Part shown: positions 56,905 through 64,000 of the stretch, one piece after another
Layout: each line of letters opens with the position of its first letter
How positions within the stretch are numbered: the stretch's first letter is position 1
From: Aminobacterium colombiense DSM 12261
GTDB taxonomy: Bacteria > Synergistota > Synergistia > Synergistales > Aminobacteriaceae
Reading direction: 5' to 3'
DNA: 64,000 nucleotides
NCBI RefSeq assembly: GCF_000025885.1
Contig: NC_014011.1
Location: forward strand, 1,674,001 to 1,738,000
Notes under the pieces: generated by a model
The model's database searches: none
What the model was told of the DNA's origin: nothing
Seen by the model: only the letters and a program-made list of their open reading frames with translations
Translations under genes and position numbers: made by a program

Positions 56905-57699
56905 TTGGAACAAGCTAAAAAAAACCCACCAGTACTCTCCGTAATAAAAGCCTTGAAAATTCTGGAACTCCTTAATGAAAAGGGCACACTTACTATATCG
57001 GAGATCAGTGCCTCCTTAAAGATAAATAAAAGCACTGTTTCCAGGCTTCTATCTACTCTTTCCGAGGGGGGATATACAAAAAGGATTTCTCGCAATACCG
57101 GCTACGTTAACACCTTGAAATTATTCGAAATGGGAAACAGAGAAGTTGAACGCCTTGGCATATGGCAAATGGCTCAACCTTATCTTAAGCATTTAGCATG
57201 TGAAACCAGGGAAACCATAAACCTGGCTATTTTATCAGGAGCCTCACTAATATATATTGATAAGATCGAAAGCCCTGATGCAGTGCGAGTAGGGCTCGGC
57301 TCCAGCAAAAGGGTTCCCGCATACTGCACAGGCCTTGGCAAAGCCATGCTCGCATTTATGGAAAAAGAAAAGGTTAAGAAAATATTGAGCACGGTGGATT
57401 TTGTGCATTTTACACCTACAACCATCACTTCACCCGAGCTCCTTTTCAAGAATTTTGAAGAGATAAGAGAACGAGGTGTTGCCTACGACGACTGCGAGTA
57501 CGAAGAAGGACTAGCCTGTGTCGCTGCTCCCATAATCAACGCAAGAAACGAAGTGGTTGCATCCATGAGCATAGCGTACCCTCGCTCTCGCTATGGAAAA
57601 AACAGCTCAGAAGAGAGGGCTTTTTCTAATCTTATTCGTAATGTAACACATTCTTTTTCTCTGGATCTCAGATATATGGGGGATAATCTGATCTTTTAA
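56905..57699 (+). CDS. IclR family transcriptional regulator of the TRAP/ort operon
   Basis: 264 residues. Winged helix with LTISEISASLKINKSTVSRLLSTL; effector domain with AILSGASLIYIDKIES, VPAYCTGLGKAMLAF, RGVAYDDCEYEEGLACVAAPI and MSIAYPRSRY. The start is TTG 56905, 7 bases after AGGAGGGG. It precedes the second TRAP transporter and the class-III PLP enzyme and ortAB genes by 18 bases, so it probably senses the imported compound or a product of it. Confidence 0.9.
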   Translation: MEQAKKNPPVLSVIKALKILELLNEKGTLTISEISASLKINKSTVSRLLSTLSEGGYTKRISRNTGYVNTLKLFEMGNREVERLGIWQMAQPYLKHLACETRETINLAILSGASLIYIDKIESPDAVRVGLGSSKRVPAYCTGLGKAMLAFMEKEKVKKILSTVDFVHFTPTTITSPELLFKNFEEIRERGVAYDDCEYEEGLACVAAPIINARNEVVASMSIAYPRSRYGKNSSEERAFSNLIRNVTHSFSLDLRYMGDNLIF

Positions 57700-57717
57700 G
57701 AAGGAGGCACAGTTTTT

Positions 57718-58290
57718 ATGAAAAAAGCGTTTCTTCTCTTATGGTTCACTCTTGGGAAAATACAGCGCTACATTATGGTTATAACATCTATTATTCTTGT
57801 AAGCCTTGTTATAGCACAGGTTTTATTACGGTATGTTTTGAAGCTTCCTATTATGGGCATTGAGGAACTGGCATGTCTCGTAGGATTCTGGATGTATATG
57901 ACCGGTGCCGCAACTGGCTCGCGAGAAAGAAGCCACATCCAGGCTGATTTGCTTCATGTACTTATTAAGGATGCCCGATTCTTTGCCTGGGCAAAAACAG
58001 TTACGTCTATTATGACCACTCTTCTCACTTTTATCATGACACAATGGGCATGGAATTATGTCGTATGGTCTTTTAAAAGCTGGGAACGTTCACCTGCCCT
58101 TATGATCCCCATGATTTTTGCCCAAACGAGCCTCCTGGTAAGCTCTTTCCTCATGAGTTTCTATTCTTTTGTTATGACAGTGGATTATGCACGCTCAGCA
58201 TTAGGGTATCCAAAACTTAATCTGCCCTACAACAGTAAAAACTGGCAGGGTTTTTGCAATGAAATTTCAAGGAAGGAGGAGGGCTTTTAA
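57718..58290 (+). CDS. TRAP transporter small permease (DctQ type), second system
   Basis: 190 residues, four hydrophobic spans. DctQ-like phrases: VLLRYVLKLPIMGIEELACLVGFW and TGAATGSRERSHIQADLLHV. ATG 57718 has AAGGAGG upstream. The stop overlaps the dctM start (TAATG). Confidence 0.87.
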   Translation: MKKAFLLLWFTLGKIQRYIMVITSIILVSLVIAQVLLRYVLKLPIMGIEELACLVGFWMYMTGAATGSRERSHIQADLLHVLIKDARFFAWAKTVTSIMTTLLTFIMTQWAWNYVVWSFKSWERSPALMIPMIFAQTSLLVSSFLMSFYSFVMTVDYARSALGYPKLNLPYNSKNWQGFCNEISRKEEGF

Positions 58291-59591
58291 TGCATATCAT
58301 TATTGACCTTCTTATACTTGTTACAACTATCATCCTGGGTATACCCGTTCCCTTCTGCTTTATGGCTGCCGCTCTGTATATGGGACTGGTATTTTTCCCA
58401 GACTTCTCATTCCTTATGACAGTCGGGTTCCGCGGCCTTAACTCTCTTACTTTGCTGTCGATCCCTTTCTTCATTATGGCCGGGGCCCTTATGGGTTCAG
58501 CTGGTATCGCTGAGAAGCTTACAAACTTTGCCAACTCCATGCTCGGACGAATCCGGGGCGGTATGGGGGCGGCCACCATTGTAGCCTGTGCCATTTTTGG
58601 TGCCATTTCTGGAACAGCTTCATCTGCGGTAGCCTGTATAGGAACCATCATGATACCCCGTCTCGAAGAGCTGGGATATCCACGAAATTACAGCACAGCT
58701 ATGGTAAGCTGCGCGGCGGTGCTTGGCCAGCTTATTCCTCCAAGCGTTCCCATGATCCTCTATGGATGGGTAACGCAGCAATCAGTAGCCGCCTGCTTCC
58801 TCTCGACAGTTGTACCAGGTGTCCTTACCATGACCCTTTTCTGCGTCATCAACTATTTTATGTGTAAAAAGTTCCCTAATTTGCAGGTGGGGAAAAAGAT
58901 CTCCAAAAAAGAACGCAACCAAGAAATCTTCGTGGCAACAAAAAAAGGCTTCTGGAGCTTGCTTATGCCCTTCATCATTCTCGGCGGTATCTATGGAGGA
59001 ATAACAACTCCTACCGAATCAGCTGCCGTTGCCGTTCTTTATGCAATCTTAGTAGGATTTTTCATTCATAAGGAACTCAAAATGGACATTTTAGGCGAAG
59101 CCTTTCACAATTCGGCAACAACGAGTGGGGTTATCGTCCTTATGCTCTTCTTCGTCACCATACTTGGGCGCCTATATACTATGCAGCGAGTTCCCATGAT
59201 GGTCGCCGACTTCCTTCTCGGGGTGTCTGACAACAAATTCGTTATTCTGTTCATGGTCAACATTTTCCTTATCATCATTGGAATGTTGATGGACGACTTG
59301 AGCGGAACCATGCTCGTCGCTCCCCTCCTCATGCCCCTTATGCTCAAGATCGGCGTGCACCCCATACACTTTGCGGCAATTCTTGGAACGAACCTGGGAC
59401 TTGGAAATGTCACCCCTCCGACAGCACCGATCCTCTATTTGGGGGGGCGCATTGGCGGCGTCAACATAGACGAGTACATCAAGCCGGCTCTTATATTCAT
59501 GATCTTTGGCTCTATACCAATCGTTCTTTTAACAACGTATGTCCCAGGGCTCTCACTGTTCCTTCCCAGACTTATCATGGGAATCAAATAA
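58290..59591 (+). CDS. TRAP transporter large permease (DctM type), second system
   Basis: 433 residues, about 12 spans. Signatures: IILGIPVPFCFMAAALYMGL, IPFFIMAGALMGSAGIAEKL, IFGAISGTASSAVACIGTIM, GQLIPPSVPMILYGWV, ITTPTESAAVAVLYAI and NLGLGNVTPPTAPILYLGGR. ATG 58290 has GGAGGAGGG upstream. A 108-base gap with no obvious hairpin precedes dctP. Confidence 0.92.
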   Translation: MHIIIDLLILVTTIILGIPVPFCFMAAALYMGLVFFPDFSFLMTVGFRGLNSLTLLSIPFFIMAGALMGSAGIAEKLTNFANSMLGRIRGGMGAATIVACAIFGAISGTASSAVACIGTIMIPRLEELGYPRNYSTAMVSCAAVLGQLIPPSVPMILYGWVTQQSVAACFLSTVVPGVLTMTLFCVINYFMCKKFPNLQVGKKISKKERNQEIFVATKKGFWSLLMPFIILGGIYGGITTPTESAAVAVLYAILVGFFIHKELKMDILGEAFHNSATTSGVIVLMLFFVTILGRLYTMQRVPMMVADFLLGVSDNKFVILFMVNIFLIIIGMLMDDLSGTMLVAPLLMPLMLKIGVHPIHFAAILGTNLGLGNVTPPTAPILYLGGRIGGVNIDEYIKPALIFMIFGSIPIVLLTTYVPGLSLFLPRLIMGIK

Positions 59592-59699
59592 ATAAGGGAG
59601 GTGGTTGCTTTACAGGGTAGATTAAAGGTTTCTTATCAAGGTGGGGCAAGTTGTCGTTTAAATTCTGCTTGATTCTACAACACGAAACGGAGGTGCGAT

Positions 59700-60737
59700 A
59701 TGAACGATAGAAAACGTTGGGCCTTTACACTACTTGTATTATTTGCACTCGCATTGACCCTTGGCACTTTTGTCCAGCAAGCTGAAGCAGCGAAACCCAA
59801 ATACCAGTGGCGTATGGCACAAGTCCACCCGGTAGACAGTGACTTTGACATTCGCGCAAAAGAATTTGCGAGAAAAGTTTTCGAGAGAACAGACGGACAG
59901 ATCAAAATTGATGTCTTCTCTGGCGGGGTTCTTGGAGACTGGACAGAAACCTTTGAAATGCTCATGCGAGGCACGATCGAGCTCAATGTGGCCCAGGCAA
60001 ACTCTAACTTTGATCCCAAACTGAATTTGGCATACTACTTCCCTTACGTCGTAAAAGACATTGAAGAAGCCAAAAAGGCTTATGGTCCTGACGGATGGGC
60101 TTTTGACATCATTAAAGACCTTTGGGCAACCCATAACATCAAAGCCCTGGCCGTTCTGCCCATAGGGATGTCTGGTGTTTCTCTAAGCAAGAAACCCGAC
60201 AACTATGCAGATCCAACAGTAAACAAAGGGATGAAAGTACGCGTTATGCCCATTAAACCCTGCGAAGCCACATATGAAGCGCTAGGATATATTCCTACGC
60301 CCATTCCATACGCAGAGGCATACAGTGCCATTCAGACCGGTATTGCTGATGGCCAGATGGGCGGACCCCCTTTCCAGGCCTGGCAGTTCAAAGACGTCAA
60401 TAAGGTCTGGATCCAGTATAATGATTATTTTGAATCATGGTGGTTCTCCATCAACATGGATGTCTGGAACAAGCTGACTCCAGAAGAGCAGGAAATTATA
60501 CAGCAGGCTGCTAATGAAGAATCCCTTATTCGTTGGGATAATGTTGCAAAGGAAGACGAAGAATATCGTCAGAAGCTGCACAACGAATATGACTGGGAAA
60601 TCGTTATACTGACTCCGGAAGAATTGGAAAACTGCGCAAAAGTCGTAAGGCAAAAAGTTTGGCCGAAAATGGAAGAGCTCGTTGGCAAGGATATTATGGA
60701 ACGAGTTTATGAGGGATCAGGCGTTCCTCGTCAATAA
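59700..60737 (+). CDS. TRAP transporter substrate-binding protein (DctP type), second system
   Basis: 345 residues. Signal peptide RKRWAFTLLVLFALALTLGTFVQQAEAA, cleaved after EAA. DctP fold with YQWRMAQVHPVDSDFDIRAK, GQIKIDVFSGGVLGDW, GMKVRVMPIKPCEATYEALG (ligand Arg) and AIQTGIADGQMGGPPFQAWQ. Its ligand is unknown; the following genes point to an amino acid or keto amino acid. ATG 59700 has GGAGG upstream. Confidence 0.9.
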   Translation: MNDRKRWAFTLLVLFALALTLGTFVQQAEAAKPKYQWRMAQVHPVDSDFDIRAKEFARKVFERTDGQIKIDVFSGGVLGDWTETFEMLMRGTIELNVAQANSNFDPKLNLAYYFPYVVKDIEEAKKAYGPDGWAFDIIKDLWATHNIKALAVLPIGMSGVSLSKKPDNYADPTVNKGMKVRVMPIKPCEATYEALGYIPTPIPYAEAYSAIQTGIADGQMGGPPFQAWQFKDVNKVWIQYNDYFESWWFSINMDVWNKLTPEEQEIIQQAANEESLIRWDNVAKEDEEYRQKLHNEYDWEIVILTPEELENCAKVVRQKVWPKMEELVGKDIMERVYEGSGVPRQ

Positions 60738-60754
60738 GATATAATCTGCTACAA

Positions 60755-60796
60755 TTAAAGAGCTTTTCAGCGATCCTTTGCTGAAAAGCTCTTTAA
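60755..60796 (+). other. long intercistronic hairpin between dctP and the class-III PLP enzyme gene
   Basis: Perfect 17-pair stem TTAAAGAGCTTTTCAGC with its complement and an 8-base loop, 17 bases after the dctP stop. No T-run follows. It likely stabilises the dctP message or reduces read-through. It also argues against any start codon for the next gene before 60800. Confidence 0.65.
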
Positions 60797-60819
60797 ATCA
60801 TGTAAAGGGGATGAATGTT

Positions 60820-62175
60820 ATGGCTTTGCATATTCCTAAGTGTTTAGAGCTCGTTGACCTTGATCAGCAAATGACCTCTCCCGCAGCAAAAGTTCCCTAT
60901 TACCCGCTGGTTGTCGATAAAGGAAAAGGAGCTACAGTTACAGATGTGGACGGAAATCAGTATATTGACCTTCTTGCCAGCGCAGGCGCTATAAATACTG
61001 GACACTGCCACCCAAAAGTCGTTGAAGCCATAAAAAAACAGACAGAGCAGCTTATTCTTTACACGCCAGTATATATGTATCACCGCCCTCTTATCGATCT
61101 TTCCCAAAAACTTATTGAAATCACACCAGGAAATTACAGGAAGAGAGTCTTCTATGGCTTATGCGGATCCGACGCAAACGATGGTGCCATAAAAATGGCC
61201 CGTACCGCCACAAAAAGAAAGAAGATCCTTTCATTCCTCAGGGCCTATCATGGAAGCACCTACGGGGCTATTTCTCTAAGTGCCGTCAGCCTGCCCATGC
61301 GCCGGGGACTCGGCCCGCTACTTCCGGAAATACACCATATCCCCTACCCAGACACTTATAGGACCCCATTTGCGGGAATGAGTGAAGAAGACGTCACTGC
61401 CTATTCCATAGAGAGAATAAAGGAACTCTTCACAACATGCGTACCGGCAGAAGAAGTTGCAGCAATATTTTTTGAGCCTATCCAGGGAGACGCTGGACTT
61501 ATAGTTCCCCCTACAGGTTACGTTAAAGCTTTACGAGAACTCTGTGACACATACGGAATACTTCTGATTTCTGAAGAAGTGCAACAAGGCTTCGGCCGTA
61601 CAGGCAAATGGTTCGGCATAGAAAACTTCGACGTTATACCCGATGCCATTGTCATGGGTAAGGCCATAGCTTCCGGCATGCCTCTTGGCGGCGTGGTGGC
61701 AAAAGCAGAATTAATGGAACAGTGGGAGGCTCCTGCCCATCTCTTCACCGCCGCAGGAAATCCTGTATGTTGCGCTGCTGCCTCTGCTACAATCGATGTC
61801 ATTAAAGAAGAAAATTTAAGAGAAAACGCCACAGAAATAGGTGCCTACACCCTTTCCCGCTTCAAAGAAATGCAAAAACGGTTTGAATTCATCGGAGATG
61901 TGAGAGGCATTGGCCTCTCCATAGGCGTTGATCTTGTAAAAGACAGAACCACTAAAGAAAGAAACACCGAAGCGGCAGCCAAGGTCTGCTATCAAGCATG
62001 GCAAAAGGGACTTCTTCTCTCTTTCTTCAGCGGTTCCGTATTGAGAATACAGCCTCCACTTGTCATTTCAAAACAGCAGATCGACACGGCTCTTGCCAAA
62101 ATAGAAGAAGCCTTTGAAGAGTACGAAGCGGGAGCAATTCCTGACAGTGTATTGGAAACTGTGAAAGGCTGGTAG
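60820..62175 (+). CDS. class-III PLP-dependent aminotransferase or amino-acid racemase
   Basis: About 451 residues. Fold-type I enzyme: SAGAINTGHCHPKVVEAIKK, FYGLCGSDANDGAIKMART, FLRAYHGSTYGAISLS, FFEPIQGDAGLIVPP and the PLP lysine in IVMGKAIASGMPLGG. The segment that normally reads DEVQ, with the Asp that contacts the pyridine nitrogen, reads ISEEVQQGFGRTG here. The stretch EAPAHLFTAAGNPVCCAAASATI recalls lactobacillar isoleucine 2-epimerase (from memory), so racemase activity is as likely as transamination. ATG 60820 lies 9 bases after AAGGGG. It is followed by ortA and ortB. Confidence 0.8.
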   Translation: MALHIPKCLELVDLDQQMTSPAAKVPYYPLVVDKGKGATVTDVDGNQYIDLLASAGAINTGHCHPKVVEAIKKQTEQLILYTPVYMYHRPLIDLSQKLIEITPGNYRKRVFYGLCGSDANDGAIKMARTATKRKKILSFLRAYHGSTYGAISLSAVSLPMRRGLGPLLPEIHHIPYPDTYRTPFAGMSEEDVTAYSIERIKELFTTCVPAEEVAAIFFEPIQGDAGLIVPPTGYVKALRELCDTYGILLISEEVQQGFGRTGKWFGIENFDVIPDAIVMGKAIASGMPLGGVVAKAELMEQWEAPAHLFTAAGNPVCCAAASATIDVIKEENLRENATEIGAYTLSRFKEMQKRFEFIGDVRGIGLSIGVDLVKDRTTKERNTEAAAKVCYQAWQKGLLLSFFSGSVLRIQPPLVISKQQIDTALAKIEEAFEEYEAGAIPDSVLETVKGW

Positions 62176-62182
62176 ATATATC

Positions 62183-62500
62183 ATGGCAGAAGAAATAATC
62201 AAAAAAGGAAGCTGGGTTCAAATCCACTATATCGTTCTTCAGCCGTCAGAACGGGCAGATAATGTTCCTGAAGATACAAAACAGGTTCCCCTGGAGCTCT
62301 GGGTAAAAGGGTATTTGGACCATGACGCTTCTATCGGAAGTTCCGTCACAATAACAACCGTGACCGACAGAAAAGTACAGGGAACTCTGGTGGCTCAGAA
62401 TCCTCCCTACATACACACCTTTGGTCGTCAGATTCCTGAACTCCTATCTGTTGGCAAAGAGTTTCATGCCCTTATTTCCAAGGCAGGTGAACAAGCATGA
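62183..62500 (+). CDS. ortA: 2-amino-4-oxopentanoate thiolase, alpha subunit (OrtA)
   Basis: 105 residues. Small partner of OrtB. Marks: KKGSWVQIHYIVLQPSERA, VPEDTKQVPLELWVKGYL, GSSVTITTVTDRKVQGTL and IHTFGRQIPELLSVGKEF. In Clostridium ornithine fermentation OrtAB cleaves 2-amino-4-oxopentanoate with CoA to acetyl-CoA and alanine. It starts 7 bases after the PLP-enzyme stop and its own stop overlaps ortB (ATGA), giving coupled synthesis. Confidence 0.88.
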   Translation: MAEEIIKKGSWVQIHYIVLQPSERADNVPEDTKQVPLELWVKGYLDHDASIGSSVTITTVTDRKVQGTLVAQNPPYIHTFGRQIPELLSVGKEFHALISKAGEQA

Positions 62501-63897
62501 ACCCCGTATTTGACGCTGTAGCCAACCGAAAAAACGAAATTCTAAAAAAAGCGTTAGGCATTGATTACTCGGAGTTTGAACTGCCTGGCATCGCTTTCGA
62601 CTACGAAGGAATGATGGGCAAGACAGGGTACACCCTTGAAGAAATCCGTGCCATACAGGCCGAAACCAACATAGGAAACACTCCCATGCTTGAACTGCGG
62701 AACCTTACCGCCGCGGCCAGGGCCCTCGCTGGACCAGGAAAAGGCGCTCGCATTTTCCTTAAAGACGAAGCGACAAATCCTTCTGGAAGCTTTAAAGCGA
62801 GAAGGGCTGCCATGTCATGCTATTATGCCCAGCAAAAGGGATACGCCGGTGTCATCGCCGCTTCAAGCGGAAACTACGGGGCGGCTGTAGCTTCTCAGGC
62901 AAACATGAGAAATCTGAAAGCTATCATCGTTCAAGAACTCTTCGATAGCAGACATGTGGGGCAACCTGAAATTCTGGAAAAAGGCCGCATCAGCGAAGCC
63001 TTTGGGGCAGAAGTGGTTCAGTTGACGGTAGGACCGGAGCTCTTTATCGAGTTTTTGAGACTCTTGGACGAAACAGGGTACTGCAGCGCCTCCCTCTATT
63101 CCCCCTTCGCCATTGCCGGAATAGAAACACTGGGAGATGAAATAGCAACTCAGATCAGACAAAAATGCGGCAGAGATCCTGACGCTGTCGTTATAACAAA
63201 CGCAGGAGGCGGAAACCTGACCGGTACTGCAAGAGGCCTTATCAAAGCCGGCTGTTCCAATACCCAGATCGTAGCAGCCAGCGTGGATATCACAGGGCTT
63301 CATATGGCCAGCGACAAAGCCTTCAACCGAAAATCCTTTACCACGGGGCATACGGGATTTGGAATGCCCTTCTCAACGTGGCCCGACAGAACAGACGTCC
63401 CCCGCAACGCAGCAAGGAGCTTGCGGTATACGGATCGTTACGTCCTCGTAAGCCAGGGGGAAGTCTTCTATATGACCGAAGCCCTTGCCCAGCTTGAAGG
63501 GCTGGAACGAGGGCCTGCGGGCAATACCTCCCTCACAGCGGCCTTTGCTCTTGCCCAGGAAATGGATAGGGACCAGGTTGTCGTTATTCAGGAAACGGAG
63601 TACACAGGGGCGGGGAAACACGTTACAGCGCAACTCTCTTTTGCCCGGGAACAGCTGGGTATCGAAGTCCGAAGAGGAAACCCAGAAGAGCAGATCCCTG
63701 GCAAAAACATTATCATCCCGGAAAATCCAGGCCAGGTGAAAGCTCGGGACATAAGCCTTGATGACCTGAGACGGTCCTATTGCAAAAACGTTCTCAAAAT
63801 GAATAACATCACTAAAGAACAGCTTACCAACAATGATATAAAATTCATGGCAGAGGACACAAAAACTACAGAGGACTACATCCGCAGCATCCTGTAA
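62497..63897 (+). CDS. ortB: 2-amino-4-oxopentanoate thiolase, beta subunit (OrtB)
   Basis: 466 residues, PLP fold-type II (threonine-synthase-like). Marks: FDYEGMMGKTGYTLEEIR, GNTPMLELRNL, the PLP lysine in TNPSGSFKARRA (about 94-105), AASSGNYGAAVASQA (phosphate loop), TNAGGGNLTGTARGL and GLERGPAGNTSLTAAFALAQ. It is the catalytic subunit with OrtA. The other ornithine-pathway genes (oraS, oraE, ord, racemase or) are absent from this operon, which ends at a terminator after ortB. Confidence 0.92.
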   Translation: MNPVFDAVANRKNEILKKALGIDYSEFELPGIAFDYEGMMGKTGYTLEEIRAIQAETNIGNTPMLELRNLTAAARALAGPGKGARIFLKDEATNPSGSFKARRAAMSCYYAQQKGYAGVIAASSGNYGAAVASQANMRNLKAIIVQELFDSRHVGQPEILEKGRISEAFGAEVVQLTVGPELFIEFLRLLDETGYCSASLYSPFAIAGIETLGDEIATQIRQKCGRDPDAVVITNAGGGNLTGTARGLIKAGCSNTQIVAASVDITGLHMASDKAFNRKSFTTGHTGFGMPFSTWPDRTDVPRNAARSLRYTDRYVLVSQGEVFYMTEALAQLEGLERGPAGNTSLTAAFALAQEMDRDQVVVIQETEYTGAGKHVTAQLSFAREQLGIEVRRGNPEEQIPGKNIIIPENPGQVKARDISLDDLRRSYCKNVLKMNNITKEQLTNNDIKFMAEDTKTTEDYIRSIL

Positions 63898-63903
63898 CAA
63901 ATT

Positions 63904-63927
63904 GGTGCCAGGTCTTGAAATTGTGCA
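63904..63927. repeat. REP-like repeat, half copy 5
   Basis: GGTGCCAGGTCTTGAAATTG followed by TGCA, one arm of the dispersed element alone, 6 bases after the ortB stop and before its terminator. Confidence 0.82.
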
Positions 63928-63947
63928 TGTGTGAAAAGAAACACAAC

Positions 63948-63981
63948 AAAAGAGGAGGGATTGTTTTCCCTCCTCTTTTTT
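63948..63981 (+). terminator. intrinsic terminator after ortB
   Basis: Stem of 12 pairs, AAAAGAGGAGGG with CCCTCCTCTTTT, 8-base loop, running into a T-run to 63981. It closes the IclR/TRAP/PLP-enzyme/ortAB operon. Confidence 0.9.
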
Positions 63982-64000
63982 CTGATCAAATTGTATTCGC

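Noticed and set aside
60778-60819. Earlier ATG starts for the class-III PLP enzyme (60778, 60811)
   Set aside because: 60778 lies inside the loop of the 17-pair hairpin, and 60811 touches the AAGGGG ribosome site; 60820 has correct spacing.

Overview
The window is a contiguous, gene-dense piece of bacterial chromosome of roughly 45-50% GC (my estimate by eye). It looks like a diderm, anaerobic, amino-acid- and peptide-fermenting bacterium. My best guess is phylum Synergistota, near Aminobacterium. This rests on the many peptidases, the dipeptide ABC operon, a stand-alone OrtA/OrtB thiolase and several TRAP transporters. It is an inference from gene content, not a search result. I saw no rRNA, tRNA, CRISPR array, insertion sequence or prophage.

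Layout. 1-12.8 kb holds housekeeping and accessory genes: DedA, a DUF255 thioredoxin-like protein, AzlCD, a HAD phosphatase, homoserine dehydrogenase, the AddB/AddA helicase-nuclease and a YitT protein. 12.9-15.1 kb is a small RemB-like gene followed by gyrB. 15.1-30.4 kb is a peptide-utilisation region: M19, M17, P1 and M55 peptidases, then a long minus-strand dpp cluster (permeases, two ATPases, a small membrane protein, binding protein, M24 and M20 peptidases, a UroD-family protein and a GntR regulator). 30.9-32.1 kb is a CCA/poly(A) nucleotidyltransferase. 32.4-35.8 kb is an Ldh-family dehydrogenase, a LarA-type racemase and a two-domain KDPG aldolase. 35.8-38.7 kb is metNIQ behind what looks like a complete transcription attenuator with a Met-rich leader peptide. 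38.7-46.9 kb is a sugar-acid catabolic cluster: galactonate dehydratase, KDG-type kinase, KDPG aldolase, IclR, TRAP transporter and UxaA-type dehydratase. 47-53.8 kb is a full phosphate regulon, pstSCAB-phoU-phoB-phoR. 53.8-56.7 kb holds a folate ECF transporter subunit behind a tetrahydrofolate riboswitch, an Asp/Glu racemase and a metallophosphoesterase. 56.9-63.9 kb is an IclR-controlled operon of a second TRAP transporter, a class-III PLP enzyme (transaminase or racemase) and OrtA/OrtB.

How it works together. Peptides enter through Dpp and are cut by M20, M24, M17, M19, P1 and M55 enzymes, including D-specific types. Sugar acids enter through a TRAP system and are split to pyruvate and glyceraldehyde-3-phosphate. 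An unidentified amino compound probably enters through the second TRAP system and ends as acetyl-CoA plus alanine through OrtAB.

The strongest candidates for something new are (1) the Met/Cys-codon leader peptide with mutually exclusive antiterminator and terminator in front of metNIQ, (2) the TRAP / class-III PLP enzyme / OrtAB operon, which lacks the other ornithine-pathway genes, and (3) a five-copy family of palindromic intergenic repeats.
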